Source of the DNA: Mesorhizobium sp. L2C084A000
GTDB taxonomy: Bacteria > Pseudomonadota > Alphaproteobacteria > Rhizobiales > Rhizobiaceae
Assembly (NCBI RefSeq): GCF_000502875.1
Contig: NZ_AYWX01000001.1
Coordinates: forward strand, 435,553-497,180
Reading direction: 5' to 3'
Length of the DNA stretch: 61,628 bases
Positions 36,997-45,983 of the stretch are shown in pieces. Position 1 is the first letter of the stretch, and each line of letters starts with the position of its first letter. Made by a program: the position numbers and the translations under genes. The notes beneath the pieces were generated by a model. That model made no database searches. It saw only the letters and a program-made list of their open reading frames with translations, and was not told the DNA's origin.

Positions 36997-37769
36997 GGCG
37001 CTTTCGTCTTGACGATGCGCAGCTTCACGCCGGCCCGTTCGAGGGCCCGCGCCCGCGCATCGCCCAGGCCTTCGGTCGCCAGCACGACGTCGAAGCTGGT
37101 CAGATCGTCGAAGACGTGCAGTGCGATCCTGTCGAACTTGGCATGGTCAATCAAAAGGATGCGCTTGACCGATGCGGCCATCATCGCCTGCTTGACCCGC
37201 ACGACATTGGGGTCCTGGATGAAGGCGGTGGTTCCAGTGATGGCCGAAGCCGAACAGATCAGCACATTGGCGCGCAGCTGCGCCACGGCGTTCTCGCAGA
37301 CGATGCCGATATAGGCGTTGTAGGTGCCGTGGTACTGACCGCCGAGACAGATGAAGTCGAGTTCGTCGACATTGGTCAGCAGGGAAGCCGTCGCCACTGA
37401 ATTGGTGATGACGGTCAGCGGCTTGACGTCGAGCAGCAGCGTGGCGACGGCGTTTGCCGTCGAGGAATCGTCCAGCATCACCACTTGGCCGGCCTCGACA
37501 AAATCGAGCGCCGCCCGCGCCAGCGCATCCTTCTCGGCCCGATTGACCGTCACCCGGTAGCGGAAGGCGCTTTCATAGAGGCCGGAAGGCTGAACCGTCA
37601 CCGCACCGTGCAGCTTGCGCAGCACACCCTGCTGCGCCAGCCGGTCGATGTGCCGGTGGATGGTCATGCGCGATACGCCGAAATGTTCGACCAGATCGTC
37701 GATGCGCACCTGGCCGAGCTTGATCACATAGTCGGCGATCTCTTCGCGTCGTTCGTCGGCCTTGATCAT
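36993..37769 (-). CDS. DeoR-family repressor
   Basis: A 258-residue DeoR regulator. The N-terminal helix-turn-helix is at residues 5-60 (VRIDDLVEHFGVSRMTIHRHIDRL) and the sugar-phosphate-sensing DeoRC domain follows, with DDSSTANAVATLL and the late LIDHAKFDRIALHVFDDL. Both ends overlap their neighbours by ATGA. It sits between the kinase and GlpD-like genes and is the best candidate to bind the GTTAA-N-TTAAC palindromes of its own promoter and the ery promoter. A DeoR gene (eryR) is also part of the ery locus in Brucella. The inducer is probably a phosphorylated C4 sugar. Confidence 0.88.
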   Translation of the reverse strand: MIKADERREEIADYVIKLGQVRIDDLVEHFGVSRMTIHRHIDRLAQQGVLRKLHGAVTVQPSGLYESAFRYRVTVNRAEKDALARAALDFVEAGQVVMLDDSSTANAVATLLLDVKPLTVITNSVATASLLTNVDELDFICLGGQYHGTYNAYIGIVCENAVAQLRANVLICSASAITGTTAFIQDPNVVRVKQAMMAASVKRILLIDHAKFDRIALHVFDDLTSFDVVLATEGLGDARARALERAGVKLRIVKTKAP

Positions 37770-39301
37770 GCGGTTCCCCCAGTGTCTTGCCGCGCCAGCT
37801 TCTCGATCTCCGGCCACTGCGGTTCGAGCGCACCGGCTATGCGGCCATAGAGGGAAAAGCGCTCGTTGAACACAGCACTTGAGGCCGCCATCGGCTCGTA
37901 TTGGCGTGCCGTCATGCCGGCTTGCCTGGCGCCTTGTTGCGGCGTCGCGAAGATGCCCACCGCGGCACCCGCGCAAAGGGCCGCGCCAAAGGCCGCGGCC
38001 TCGTCGGTCGAGGTGACGGTGACCGGGGCATTCAGCACATCGGCAAACATCTGGACAAAGGCCGGATTGCGTGAACCGCCCCCGGTCAGGCGGATCTCGC
38101 TGATAGCAAAGCCCTCGCGCAGGGCTTCGACATGGGTGCGATGATTGAAGGCAATGCCCTCTAGAACCGCCTTGAGCATATCGCCGCGATCGTGCCAGCC
38201 GTGAAGGCCGACAAAGCTGGCGCTGGCGACATCGCCAAAGGGGGAGCCGAACAGATAGGGATGAAACAGGATGGTCGACCGCTTTTTCAGCGCCGCGTCG
38301 ATCTCGCCTGCCAGAAACTCGTGGATCGAGCCACCACCGACCGATGCCCTCTCCTGTTCCGAGCGGCAGAACGTGTCGAGAAACCAATCGTAGTTCGCGG
38401 TCGAGGCCGGCGATATCGCCATGTTGTTCCAGCGGCCGGCGTCGATGGCGTTGCGACAGAGCCAACGCGGATCGACGCGCGGTTGCGAAGAGACTACTTC
38501 GTTGATGGAATAGGTCCCGGCGACAATGGCGAGCACGCCCTCCTCATGGCCGCCCATGCCAAGTGCGGAGCCAGTTACGTCATGCAGGCCGCTCGCGACC
38601 GGTGTCCCCTTGGCAAGGCCGGTCATGTCGGCGGCCTCGGCGGTAACGTGGCCGGCGATCTCGGCCGAATGCGCCATCGGCGGCAGCGCGTCGAAAAGAT
38701 CGTCCAGTTCGAAGATGCGCATCGCTTCCAGCGCGTAATCCTGCGTGCGGAAATCCGTGAATGAGGTGCTGGCCTCGGTACGGTCGGTGCCGATCGTGCC
38801 GGTCAGGCAAAAGCGCAGCCAGTCCTTGCAGGCCAGTATATGCCCGATGCGGCCATAGCGGTCGGGTTGGTTCTTCCTGATCCAGGCCAGCAGCGCCGAC
38901 GGAGCCGAAACGTGCGGCGCCTGTCCGGTGCGCGCCAACGCATTTTGGAAGACCCCGTCCGCCGACCATTGTTCGACAATCTCGCCGGCGCGGCTGTCAA
39001 GCGACAGGATACCGGGGCCTAGCGGCCGGCGATCCTTGTCGAGCAAATAGAGACCATCGCCGTGTGCGGTCGCCGCCACCGCCTTGATATCGTTGGCGGG
39101 CCGGCCGCACAATGCGATCGCTTCGCGGATGGCATCGGCGGTGGCTTGCCATAGCCTTGCCATGTCGCGCTCCACCCAGCGCGCATGGGGCATCGACTGC
39201 GGAACGCGCCGACGCGCCACCGACAACTGCGTGCCATCGGCATCGAAGATCACTGCCTTGGTGACCGTGAGACCGTTATCGATTCCGAGCAAACTGGGCA
39301 T
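37766..39301 (-). CDS. FGGY carbohydrate kinase (L-xylulose-kinase-like)
   Basis: A 511-residue FGGY kinase with LGIDNGLTVTKA at the N terminus (Asn-Gly in place of Asp-Gly-Thr), AHGDGLYLLD, CKDWLRFCLTG and the C-terminal RLTGGGSRNP. By eye it is closer to L-xylulose kinase (LyxK) than to the EryA-like kinase at 27816. The ATG at 39301 is chosen, though no strong ribosome site is visible; a TTG seven codons upstream is possible. It starts the second polyol unit. It may phosphorylate a ketose or polyol whose phosphate is oxidised by the GlpD-like enzyme and then handled by the ery isomerases. Confidence 0.83.
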   Translation of the reverse strand: MPSLLGIDNGLTVTKAVIFDADGTQLSVARRRVPQSMPHARWVERDMARLWQATADAIREAIALCGRPANDIKAVAATAHGDGLYLLDKDRRPLGPGILSLDSRAGEIVEQWSADGVFQNALARTGQAPHVSAPSALLAWIRKNQPDRYGRIGHILACKDWLRFCLTGTIGTDRTEASTSFTDFRTQDYALEAMRIFELDDLFDALPPMAHSAEIAGHVTAEAADMTGLAKGTPVASGLHDVTGSALGMGGHEEGVLAIVAGTYSINEVVSSQPRVDPRWLCRNAIDAGRWNNMAISPASTANYDWFLDTFCRSEQERASVGGGSIHEFLAGEIDAALKKRSTILFHPYLFGSPFGDVASASFVGLHGWHDRGDMLKAVLEGIAFNHRTHVEALREGFAISEIRLTGGGSRNPAFVQMFADVLNAPVTVTSTDEAAAFGAALCAGAAVGIFATPQQGARQAGMTARQYEPMAASSAVFNERFSLYGRIAGALEPQWPEIEKLARQDTGGTA

Positions 39302-39433
39302 GGGCGCCGCCGCTTTCAGCAACTGGTGAAGGGCGCTGCAAGGCTAACCTGCAGGTTAGGATAGGGATGACAGACATGACGACAATCAACGAGCAACGGT
39401 GATACAAAAGCGACGCATCCGACGCGGTAACAG

Positions 39434-39462
39434 ACCATAATAGCATGTTAAGTTAACGTCAA
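39434..39462 (-). promoter_or_regulatory. Sigma-70 promoter with GTTAA-N-TTAAC operator, kinase/DeoR/GlpD unit
   Basis: On the minus strand TTGACG (39462-39457), a 17-bp spacer and TATGGT (39439-39434) form a promoter. The perfect palindrome GTTAA-C-TTAAC lies in the spacer at the same offset as in the ery promoter. From 39445 to 39462, 17 of 18 bases match the ery site. Confidence 0.75.
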
Positions 39463-39526
39463 CATGTGAGATATTTTTGCGGAAAAGTCTGACGTCATCT
39501 GCGACAAAAATTGCCATCCACTCGTA

Positions 39527-39573
39527 CCGCATCCGATGCGGGACGAAGTTCCGGCCAATGCCCAACTGGCCGG
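39527..39573 (-). terminator. Tandem hairpins downstream of the aromatic operon
   Basis: CCGCAT-CCG-ATGCGG (39527-39541) and CCGGCCA with a 9-base loop and TGGCCGG (39551-39573) are perfect small stems beyond the stop of the flavin reductase gene. Neither has a clear T-run, so termination may be weak or Rho-aided. Confidence 0.4.
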
Positions 39574-39691
39574 ATGACCCTCAACCCTGCGCGGCGAGCC
39601 AGGGAGCGCGGTACGACTGACGCCGAACGCGCTTCGACTGGCTTTGCAAGTTCCGTGCGCAACGACCGGACAACCCGCGCTTCGGCGCCGT

Positions 39692-40240
39692 TCAAAGAAA
39701 ACGCGACGACTCAAGAAGCTCAGCCACCCCGTCCAGTTCCTTGTGCAGGCGATGCCAGCGACGGTCGAGATAAACAAGCGAATGCGCCTCCGGGGGGACC
39801 TCGTCCGGCTGCACCTCGCCGTCAAGGAGTTCGGCCGCGACCAGCGTCGCGCCCTCGATCGGCAGGATGCCGAGCCGACGGGCGCGGAACCAGGTCGAAA
39901 CGCCGATATAGCGGGGTTCGCCCGTAGGCAGCCGCGCCCAGGCGCCTCCCGGCGGGAAACGTTCCGCGCCGCTCGACGCGCAGAGCTGCGCCAGGTCGAT
40001 ATCAGTGAAGCGCAGCAGGTGGATCACCATGGTCTCGGCCCGTAGCAAGGGCTCGGACGAAGTCGATTTCATGGAGAGCGAGAAAGCGACGACCGGCGGC
40101 GCAGCACTTACCGAGATCAGCGAGGATACGGTCATCGCCACCGGCCTGTCGCCGGGATCGGCCGTGATCACGGCAACACCGGCCGGATGGTGGCGAAAGG
40201 CTTCGCGGAAGGCGTTGGTCATCGGATGCGGGAAGCTCAT
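39692..40240 (-). CDS. Flavin reductase component of a two-component monooxygenase
   Basis: A 182-residue flavin-reductase-like protein (HpaC/HsaB type, split-barrel FMN binding). It has the N-terminal HHPAGVAVITA motif, MTVSSLISVSAAPPVVAFS and the C-terminal LVYLDRRWHRL. It reduces FMN or FAD with NAD(P)H and hands the reduced flavin to the acyl-CoA-dehydrogenase-like monooxygenase encoded 63 bp upstream. It is the last gene of the long aromatic operon. Confidence 0.85.
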   Translation of the reverse strand: MSFPHPMTNAFREAFRHHPAGVAVITADPGDRPVAMTVSSLISVSAAPPVVAFSLSMKSTSSEPLLRAETMVIHLLRFTDIDLAQLCASSGAERFPPGGAWARLPTGEPRYIGVSTWFRARRLGILPIEGATLVAAELLDGEVQPDEVPPEAHSLVYLDRRWHRLHKELDGVAELLESSRFL

Positions 40241-40303
40241 CGACGTCTCTCTTCTGCAGCGTGAATAAGGGCCGGACGGCGTCCGCCGTCCGGCCCTTGC
40301 GGG

Positions 40304-41524
40304 CTACTTCTTCTCGATCAGGTCGTAGAACTGCCAGGTGCGATCGCTCCACAGGCCGCCGATGTCGCGACCGGCCGAGGTGACGATCGACGGCGCGATC
40401 GTGAAATGGTTGGCCGCCACCATCATCTCGCGGAAGGTGCGCTGGATCACGCCGGCGCGCAGCGACGCGCCGCCGCCGGCGCGGTAGGCGAAGTTGCAGA
40501 TATCCACGCCAACCTCGTGAATCTCGGATTTGGCCAGATGGACAAGGCTGATCTGCCGCGTCGATACGCTGTTGCCGGCTTCGACCGTCGCCTCGATGTC
40601 GCGCCAGACTTCGAAGACAAAGGCGCGGGCAGCGCGATAGCGGGCTTCGGCGCGGCCATAGTCGTGCCAGAACTTCTCGCTTTCGCCGATCAGTCCGGCC
40701 CGGCCTGACTTCGAGCGGGCGAACTTGGCGATCTCGTCCAGCATCCGCCGCCCGGTGCCGAGCGCCCAGCCGGTATGACCGATGGCGGCGAGGCCAACGA
40801 CCCCGAGACTGAAGAACTCCTTCTGGCGCAGCGGTGGTGCGGTCAGGATCGGGAAGACGAGATCGTCGGCGATGAAGACATCCTCGGCCGCATAGTCGAT
40901 GCTGCCGGTACCGCCGAGGCCCAGAACGTCCCAATTGCCGAGCTGCTTGTGCTGGGAGATCGGGGCATGGGCGCACATGATAATCAAATTGCCCTTGTCG
41001 TCCTTGGCGGGCTTGCCGGTGCCGTCGTCGACGAAGGCGGCACTGTGGCTATAGGTGGCGTGGCTGAAGCCGCTGCCATAGCTCCACTTGCCGTTCAGCC
41101 GGTAACCACCGTCGACCTTCTTCAGCATGCCGAGCGGCGCGCCCTGCCCCGAGAAACGGTTGTCGGTGCCCGGTGCGAACAGCCGCTCGACCGCGCTATC
41201 CGGCAGAAAGGCCGCCGACATCGCACCGATGCAGCAATGCACCATTGAAACCCAGCCGGCCGCCCCGGAGTGCCAGGTGATCGCCGCCAGCAGTTCGAGA
41301 CCCTGGGTGGGTCGCAGCTGCGCACCGCCGAGGCTCTCCGCGGCGAAGATATGCGACATGCGCAGCGGCTTCAGCAGCTCGAACGTGGCCGCAGTCAGTT
41401 CGCCATTCTCCTCATCGGTGGTGGCGTTGGCTTCCAGGGCCGGCCCGATCTCCGCGATCTTGCTGAGCAAGTCGCGATAGTCGGTGGTCGTCCCCCACGA
41501 GCCGTGCTTGATGGGTTTGTTCAT
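40304..41524 (-). CDS. Group D flavin-dependent monooxygenase (acyl-CoA dehydrogenase fold)
   Basis: A 406-residue protein with the acyl-CoA dehydrogenase fold. The N-terminal helical region is followed by a beta domain (GYRLNGKWSYGSG) and a C-terminal four-helix domain (FAYRAGGGASLRAG). No acyl-CoA catalytic glutamate context is obvious. With a flavin reductase gene next to it, it fits the two-component hydroxylases such as HsaA, the acyl-CoA-dehydrogenase-like oxygenase of 4-hydroxyphenylacetate hydroxylase, or IacA, which hydroxylate phenolic or indolic rings. In this operon it likely introduces a hydroxyl group on the way to hydroxyquinol. The substrate is unknown. Confidence 0.82.
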   Translation of the reverse strand: MNKPIKHGSWGTTTDYRDLLSKIAEIGPALEANATTDEENGELTAATFELLKPLRMSHIFAAESLGGAQLRPTQGLELLAAITWHSGAAGWVSMVHCCIGAMSAAFLPDSAVERLFAPGTDNRFSGQGAPLGMLKKVDGGYRLNGKWSYGSGFSHATYSHSAAFVDDGTGKPAKDDKGNLIIMCAHAPISQHKQLGNWDVLGLGGTGSIDYAAEDVFIADDLVFPILTAPPLRQKEFFSLGVVGLAAIGHTGWALGTGRRMLDEIAKFARSKSGRAGLIGESEKFWHDYGRAEARYRAARAFVFEVWRDIEATVEAGNSVSTRQISLVHLAKSEIHEVGVDICNFAYRAGGGASLRAGVIQRTFREMMVAANHFTIAPSIVTSAGRDIGGLWSDRTWQFYDLIEKK

Positions 41525-41550
41525 TGTCTTCTCCTCCTTTTCAAATGCGG

Positions 41551-42339
41551 TCAGCCGGCGAGGAAATCGCCGATCTTCCTGAGTGTTTCGGGTTTCTCCT
41601 GCATGACGAAATGGCCGGCATCCTCGACCAGGATCAGGCGTGCGTCGGGCAGGGCTTCGACGAAGAGCGGCGCCTGGCCAGCTGGCAGCAGACGGTCCCT
41701 GGTGCCCCAGACGACCAGCGTCGGATTGGCGATGCGCGCCAGGAAGCGCCGCAGGTTCGGATGGCCCATGCCGAACGGCGCCAGCAACCGGCCGAGCGTC
41801 TCTCCTTCGCGGGCGCGATCGGCGCCGAAGGCCTCCGCAAAGGCGGGATCCGAGCCGTCCGGGAAATAGCGCAGCGCCACCGAGACGTCATGCGCCAGAT
41901 AGGCCGGCAGCTCCTGCGGCGCGACCGCGCCCAGATCGGTGGCCGGATGCGCGGGGTCGTTGAGCCCTGCCGGCGCGATCAGCACCACCTTGTCGAAACG
42001 CTCGCGCGCAAGGCCGGCGAGCTCCGTCGCCATCCAGCCGCCCATGGAAAAGCCGATGAGATGAGGCTTCTCCGGCAGGTTCAGAACATCGAGCAGGTTC
42101 AGGTAGTGCAGAACCATGTCGGACATCCCGGTCACATGCGGCGCAGCGCCCGAAAAGCCGAAGCCCGGATGGCTCGCGCAAAGCACGCGGAAACGGTCGG
42201 CGAGGCCTTCGGCGAAGTCGAAACCTTCAAGCGTCGAGGCGCCGTGCAGGAACAGCACGGGCTTTCCCTCACCAATGGCCTTCACCACCGTTTTGGTGCC
42301 AGCGACATCGTATTTGAGCGTTTCGAATTGAACGGCCAT
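41551..42339 (-). CDS. Alpha/beta hydrolase
   Basis: A 262-residue alpha/beta hydrolase. The oxyanion loop is LFLHGAS, the nucleophile elbow GFSMGG (Ser), with a late acid in VVWGTRDRL and the histidine in EDAGHFV. The ATG at 42339 behind GGAGGA is preferred; 15 further codons upstream overlap the alcohol dehydrogenase gene. Members with this size and context hydrolyse ring-cleavage products, esters or acyl side chains of aromatics. It may remove a side chain before ring hydroxylation. Its exact role is unknown. Confidence 0.85.
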   Translation of the reverse strand: MAVQFETLKYDVAGTKTVVKAIGEGKPVLFLHGASTLEGFDFAEGLADRFRVLCASHPGFGFSGAAPHVTGMSDMVLHYLNLLDVLNLPEKPHLIGFSMGGWMATELAGLARERFDKVVLIAPAGLNDPAHPATDLGAVAPQELPAYLAHDVSVALRYFPDGSDPAFAEAFGADRAREGETLGRLLAPFGMGHPNLRRFLARIANPTLVVWGTRDRLLPAGQAPLFVEALPDARLILVEDAGHFVMQEKPETLRKIGDFLAG

Positions 42340-42350
42340 TTTATTCCTCC

Positions 42351-43367
42351 TCAAACAAGGTCCGGCTGGATCAGCACTTTGCATTGCGTTGTGCGGCGGC
42401 GAAGGCTCTCGAATATCTGCGGAACCGGTGAGAGATCGATCCGATCGGTGATCAGCGCCTGCGGTGCGAAAGGTCCGCCGCGCAGCGCATCGAGGGCGAC
42501 GCCGAATTCGTTTCGCTTATGGAAGAAGACCGAGAACAGCAGGTTCACCTCCTTGGTCAGCGCAATGAACGGGTCCCACTGGTCTCCGCCAAGGCAGAGG
42601 CCGACCCCGACCACCGTGCCCTGCAGCCGTACCGCTTCGACCGCCGCGCCGATGAGGCCGCGCTTGCCAACGCATTCGAAGACGATATCGGGCGCCCCGC
42701 CGCAGAGGTCGGCGAGATTCTCCGCCAGCTTTTCGCCGGAAAGCGCGAAGCCGGTCGCGCCGAGAGCAAGCGCACGCTCGCGCTGATGGCCGTGAATGTC
42801 GGCGACGACGACACGCGACGCGCCCATCCGCCGCGCCCAGAAGGCGACGAGCAGCCCGATCGGCCCAGCGCCCAGGATGGCAACCCGATCCCCCGGCTTC
42901 ATGCCCGAGCGGACGATGCAATGCAGCGCAACCGAGAGCGGCTCGGCCAGCGCGCCATCCTCGAGCGCCACATCGCCGGGCAGGATATGACACTGGCGTG
43001 CGGCCACAGTCGCGTATTGCGCATAGCCGCCGCCGATCAGCTCCATCTCGCGACAGCGCGCCGGATCGCCTCGCTCACAGGCCTCGCAGTGTCCACAACC
43101 GCGCATCGGCGCGACGGCGACACGGTCACCGATCCGAAGGCCTGTTGCCTCCGATCCGACCGCGACGATGTCCCCAGAGAATTCATGGCCGAGCACGAAG
43201 CCTGCCTCGATGCCGAAAGGCACGGGATCCTCGGTGATATGCAGATCGCTGCCGCAGATGCCGCAGGCGGCGACACGCAAGACGACCTCGTCCGGTGCCG
43301 GCGTCGGGTCCGGCACCGTGCCGATCCGCAGCGGGACGCCGACCCTATCGAAGATGGCGGCTTTCAT
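42351..43367 (-). CDS. Zinc-dependent medium-chain alcohol dehydrogenase
   Basis: A 338-residue MDR-family dehydrogenase. It has a catalytic zinc site (CGICGSD and GHEFSG), four structural-zinc cysteines around GCGHCEACERGDPARC and the nucleotide motif GAGPIG. It resembles threonine/sorbitol/butanediol dehydrogenases. In an aromatic operon it probably oxidises an alcohol side chain or a hydrolase product. The gene sits 12 bp after the LivM gene of importer 1. Confidence 0.88.
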   Translation of the reverse strand: MKAAIFDRVGVPLRIGTVPDPTPAPDEVVLRVAACGICGSDLHITEDPVPFGIEAGFVLGHEFSGDIVAVGSEATGLRIGDRVAVAPMRGCGHCEACERGDPARCREMELIGGGYAQYATVAARQCHILPGDVALEDGALAEPLSVALHCIVRSGMKPGDRVAILGAGPIGLLVAFWARRMGASRVVVADIHGHQRERALALGATGFALSGEKLAENLADLCGGAPDIVFECVGKRGLIGAAVEAVRLQGTVVGVGLCLGGDQWDPFIALTKEVNLLFSVFFHKRNEFGVALDALRGGPFAPQALITDRIDLSPVPQIFESLRRRTTQCKVLIQPDLV

Positions 43368-43379
43368 GAATCCTCCTCG

Positions 43380-44408
43380 TCAGCGGTTCGGGTCAACAAG
43401 CTTGCGTCGGATCGGGAACCATGGTGCATCCCACCGTTTCGTGATCAGGCCCCAGATGCCCGTCCGGGCGTAGAGCGCGACCAGAAGCGTCATCAGGCCG
43501 AGGACAACGAAATAGGTCGCGCCGTATTCGCCGAACCAGCGGTCCGCGATGAAGAAAATCAGGGATCCGATCAGAACGCCCTCGATGGAGCCGATTCCAC
43601 CGACCATGACGATGAAGATCGCGACGTTCGCCCACATCGGATCAAAGGCCGAACCCGGGGTGATGCGGAGCTGCGCCATGAAATAGATCGCCCCAGCAAG
43701 ACCGCAGCCGACCGCCGACGCGACGTAGATCAGGAAGCGCAGCTTGACGACATTCACGCCCTGGCTCGCGGCCGCGCCCGGATTGTCGCGCATGGCGATC
43801 AGCGCAAGGCCGAAGCGCGAGCGAAGCAGCCAGTAGCTGCCGCCCAGCGTGACGAGCAGCATCCCCGCGCAGAGCAGCGACATGGCGACATTCCGCTCGA
43901 AGGCCGAATAGTCCTTCATCACGCGAAGCGACATGCCCGCGCCGGAATTGACGAGCGGCAGGTTCGAGGCGGTCAGCCGAAAAACCTCGGCCACAACCCA
44001 TGTGCCGATCGAAAAATAGGGGCCATCCAGGCGGTGCAGCAGCAGGTAGATCGGCACGGCCAGCGCGGCCGGCACCAGAAGCGAAAGGAAGACCGCCACA
44101 AACGGATTGATGCCGTAAGTCTGCGCCAGCACGAAAAGCGCATAGCCGGCCGCACCCATGAAAGCGTGCTGGCCCACCGAGACGAGGCCGGCATAGCCGG
44201 CGAGCAGGTTCCACATCTGCGCGACGGCGATGTAGGAGCACAGCACCAGAATCGACCGGATGGTGCCGGTCGAGGCCCACCACGGCATGGCAGCAACACC
44301 GATCATCGCCAGCACCGCCAGCGTCATCGCGATGCGACCGGACCGGGTCTGGCGCTGGACCAGGACCTCGGGCACCTCGGTTGTTGCCACATAGGGGATC
44401 GCACTCAT
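43380..44408 (-). CDS. livM: LIV-type ABC transporter permease LivM, importer 1
   Basis: A 342-residue branched-chain-amino-acid-type permease (BPD_transp_2, LivM group). It has the landmarks NLLAGYAGLVSVGQHAF and VMVGGIGSIEGVLIG. The start at 44408 overlaps the LivH stop; the longer upstream frame is a shadow of LivH. Importers of this class next to aromatic genes usually carry aromatic acids or phenols rather than amino acids. It forms the membrane channel with the LivH protein at 44405. Confidence 0.9.
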   Translation of the reverse strand: MSAIPYVATTEVPEVLVQRQTRSGRIAMTLAVLAMIGVAAMPWWASTGTIRSILVLCSYIAVAQMWNLLAGYAGLVSVGQHAFMGAAGYALFVLAQTYGINPFVAVFLSLLVPAALAVPIYLLLHRLDGPYFSIGTWVVAEVFRLTASNLPLVNSGAGMSLRVMKDYSAFERNVAMSLLCAGMLLVTLGGSYWLLRSRFGLALIAMRDNPGAAASQGVNVVKLRFLIYVASAVGCGLAGAIYFMAQLRITPGSAFDPMWANVAIFIVMVGGIGSIEGVLIGSLIFFIADRWFGEYGATYFVVLGLMTLLVALYARTGIWGLITKRWDAPWFPIRRKLVDPNR

Positions 44409-45268
44409 GACAATGCCTTTCCGAACAGACCCTGCGGGCGGGTCGCCAGCACGACCAGGAAGACGATATGTCCGGCAAGCACGCCGAAGCCCGGATCGAT
44501 GCGGAAGCCGATGGCCTGAGAGATGCCGAGGACCATCGAGCCGGCGAAGGCGCCCCATACCGTACCCATGCCGCCGATGATCACCGCTTCGAACGCGTAG
44601 ATAAGCTGGGCAGGTCCATCGGCCGGCGCAACGGTCGACCGCAGCGCCTGGAAGACGGCCGCAAAGCCGAGGATGCCGACCGCCGCCGCTGTCGCCATCG
44701 CATAGACGGCGCGCGGGTTGATGCCGGTCATCGCCGCCGCCTCGACATCGGCCGACGCGGCGCGGAGCGCCCGGCCGAAGCGCGTGCGCTTCAGCGTCAG
44801 GTCGAGGCCCCATGTCAGTCCCGTGGCGACCGCCAGCACGATCAGCGGCAGGAGGCCGATATAGATACCGCCGATCTCGATGGACTGGCTCTCGATCCCG
44901 TGGCCCGGCAACGACCGGCTGTTCGCGGACCATATCTGGAGCATCAGGTTCTGCAGCGCGATCGACAGTCCGAAGGTCGCGATCAGCGAGGGCAGCGGAT
45001 CGCTGCCCACCACGCGGTTCAGCACGGCCTTCTGCAGCACCCAGCCCATCAGCACCGCGAGCGGCACCAGCACGATCAGCACAGGCAGCGGTCCCAGACC
45101 CCAGGCCGTGGCGATCGAAATGCCGATCAGCGACAAAAGGATCACCAGATCGCCGTGGCTGATGTTGACGATCCGCATGACGCCGAACATCAGCGCCATG
45201 CCGAGCGCATACTGGGCATACATGCCGCCCAGCAGGATCCCCTGCACCAAGGCGTCAAACCACTCCAT
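44405..45268 (-). CDS. livH: LIV-type ABC transporter permease LivH, importer 1
   Basis: A 287-residue LivH-type permease. It begins with the family signature of a short N terminus, LVQGILLGGMYA and VNISHGDLV, and has the late VIIGGMGTVWGAFAG loop. The ATG at 45268 is preferred over a TTG four codons upstream; both overlap the end of the LivF gene. It works with LivM at 43380. Confidence 0.9.
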   Translation of the reverse strand: MEWFDALVQGILLGGMYAQYALGMALMFGVMRIVNISHGDLVILLSLIGISIATAWGLGPLPVLIVLVPLAVLMGWVLQKAVLNRVVGSDPLPSLIATFGLSIALQNLMLQIWSANSRSLPGHGIESQSIEIGGIYIGLLPLIVLAVATGLTWGLDLTLKRTRFGRALRAASADVEAAAMTGINPRAVYAMATAAAVGILGFAAVFQALRSTVAPADGPAQLIYAFEAVIIGGMGTVWGAFAGSMVLGISQAIGFRIDPGFGVLAGHIVFLVVLATRPQGLFGKALS

Positions 45269-45983
45269 GGCCCGCTCCAAAATAGGCTTTGCCGATCTGC
45301 TCGCGCGTGATCTCGGCGGACTTGCCGGTCAGGGTCACGCGCCCCTCCAGCATGCAGTAGAGGCGGTCCGAGGCGGTTCGGGCGAGACCGACATCCTGCT
45401 CGACCACGATCATCGCCGTTCCAGTGGCGCGGATTTCGGGCAAGGCGGCATAGATCTCGCGGATCACCTTGGGCGCAAGACCGAGGCTGATCTCGTCGCA
45501 GAGCAGCACGCGCGGCTGGCAGAGCAGCGCGCGGCCGATGGCCACCATCTGCTGCTGCCCGCCCGAGAGGCTCTGCACCTGCGTGCGGGCCTTCTCCTTG
45601 AGGATCGGGAACAGCTGATGCAACCGCGGCAGCGTCCATCCGCCCTTGGCGCCCATGCGCGCGGCCTGGTCGATGGCGACGCGAAGATTGTCCTCGACCG
45701 ACATGCCGGTGAAGAGGCGGCGGCCCTCCGGCACGATAGCGACGCCCTTCTGCACCATGCGGTCGGTGGCGGTGCCGCCGACCGGCTCGCCGTGCAGCAG
45801 CACCATCTCGCGCCCAACCGGGAGCAGGCCCATGATCGAACGCAGGAGGGTGGATTTTCCAGCCCCGTTGGCGCCGATCAGAGCCACGGCCTCACCCTGG
45901 TGCAGCTCGATGTCGACGCCGTAGAGCGCCTGGAAGTCGCCATAGCGGGCCAAGAGCCCGTGGGTGGAAAGAACAGCCGTCAT
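45255..45983 (-). CDS. livF: LIV-type ABC transporter ATPase LivF, importer 1
   Basis: A 242-residue LivF-type ATPase with Walker A GANGAGKST, signature LSGGQQQM and Walker B VLLCDEISLG, the usual LivF variant. The ATG at 45983 overlaps the LivG stop; the frame extends further upstream only as a shadow of LivG. Confidence 0.92.
   Translation of the reverse strand: MTAVLSTHGLLARYGDFQALYGVDIELHQGEAVALIGANGAGKSTLLRSIMGLLPVGREMVLLHGEPVGGTATDRMVQKGVAIVPEGRRLFTGMSVEDNLRVAIDQAARMGAKGGWTLPRLHQLFPILKEKARTQVQSLSGGQQQMVAIGRALLCQPRVLLCDEISLGLAPKVIREIYAALPEIRATGTAMIVVEQDVGLARTASDRLYCMLEGRVTLTGKSAEITREQIGKAYFGAGHGVV

Larger units (their letters stand above)
39302..39691. other. Intergenic region between aromatic operon and second polyol unit
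   Basis: The 390 bp hold no supported gene. They contain the promoter of the kinase unit (39434-39462) and, nearer the end of the flavin reductase gene, two hairpins listed separately as a possible transcription stop. Confidence 0.55.
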
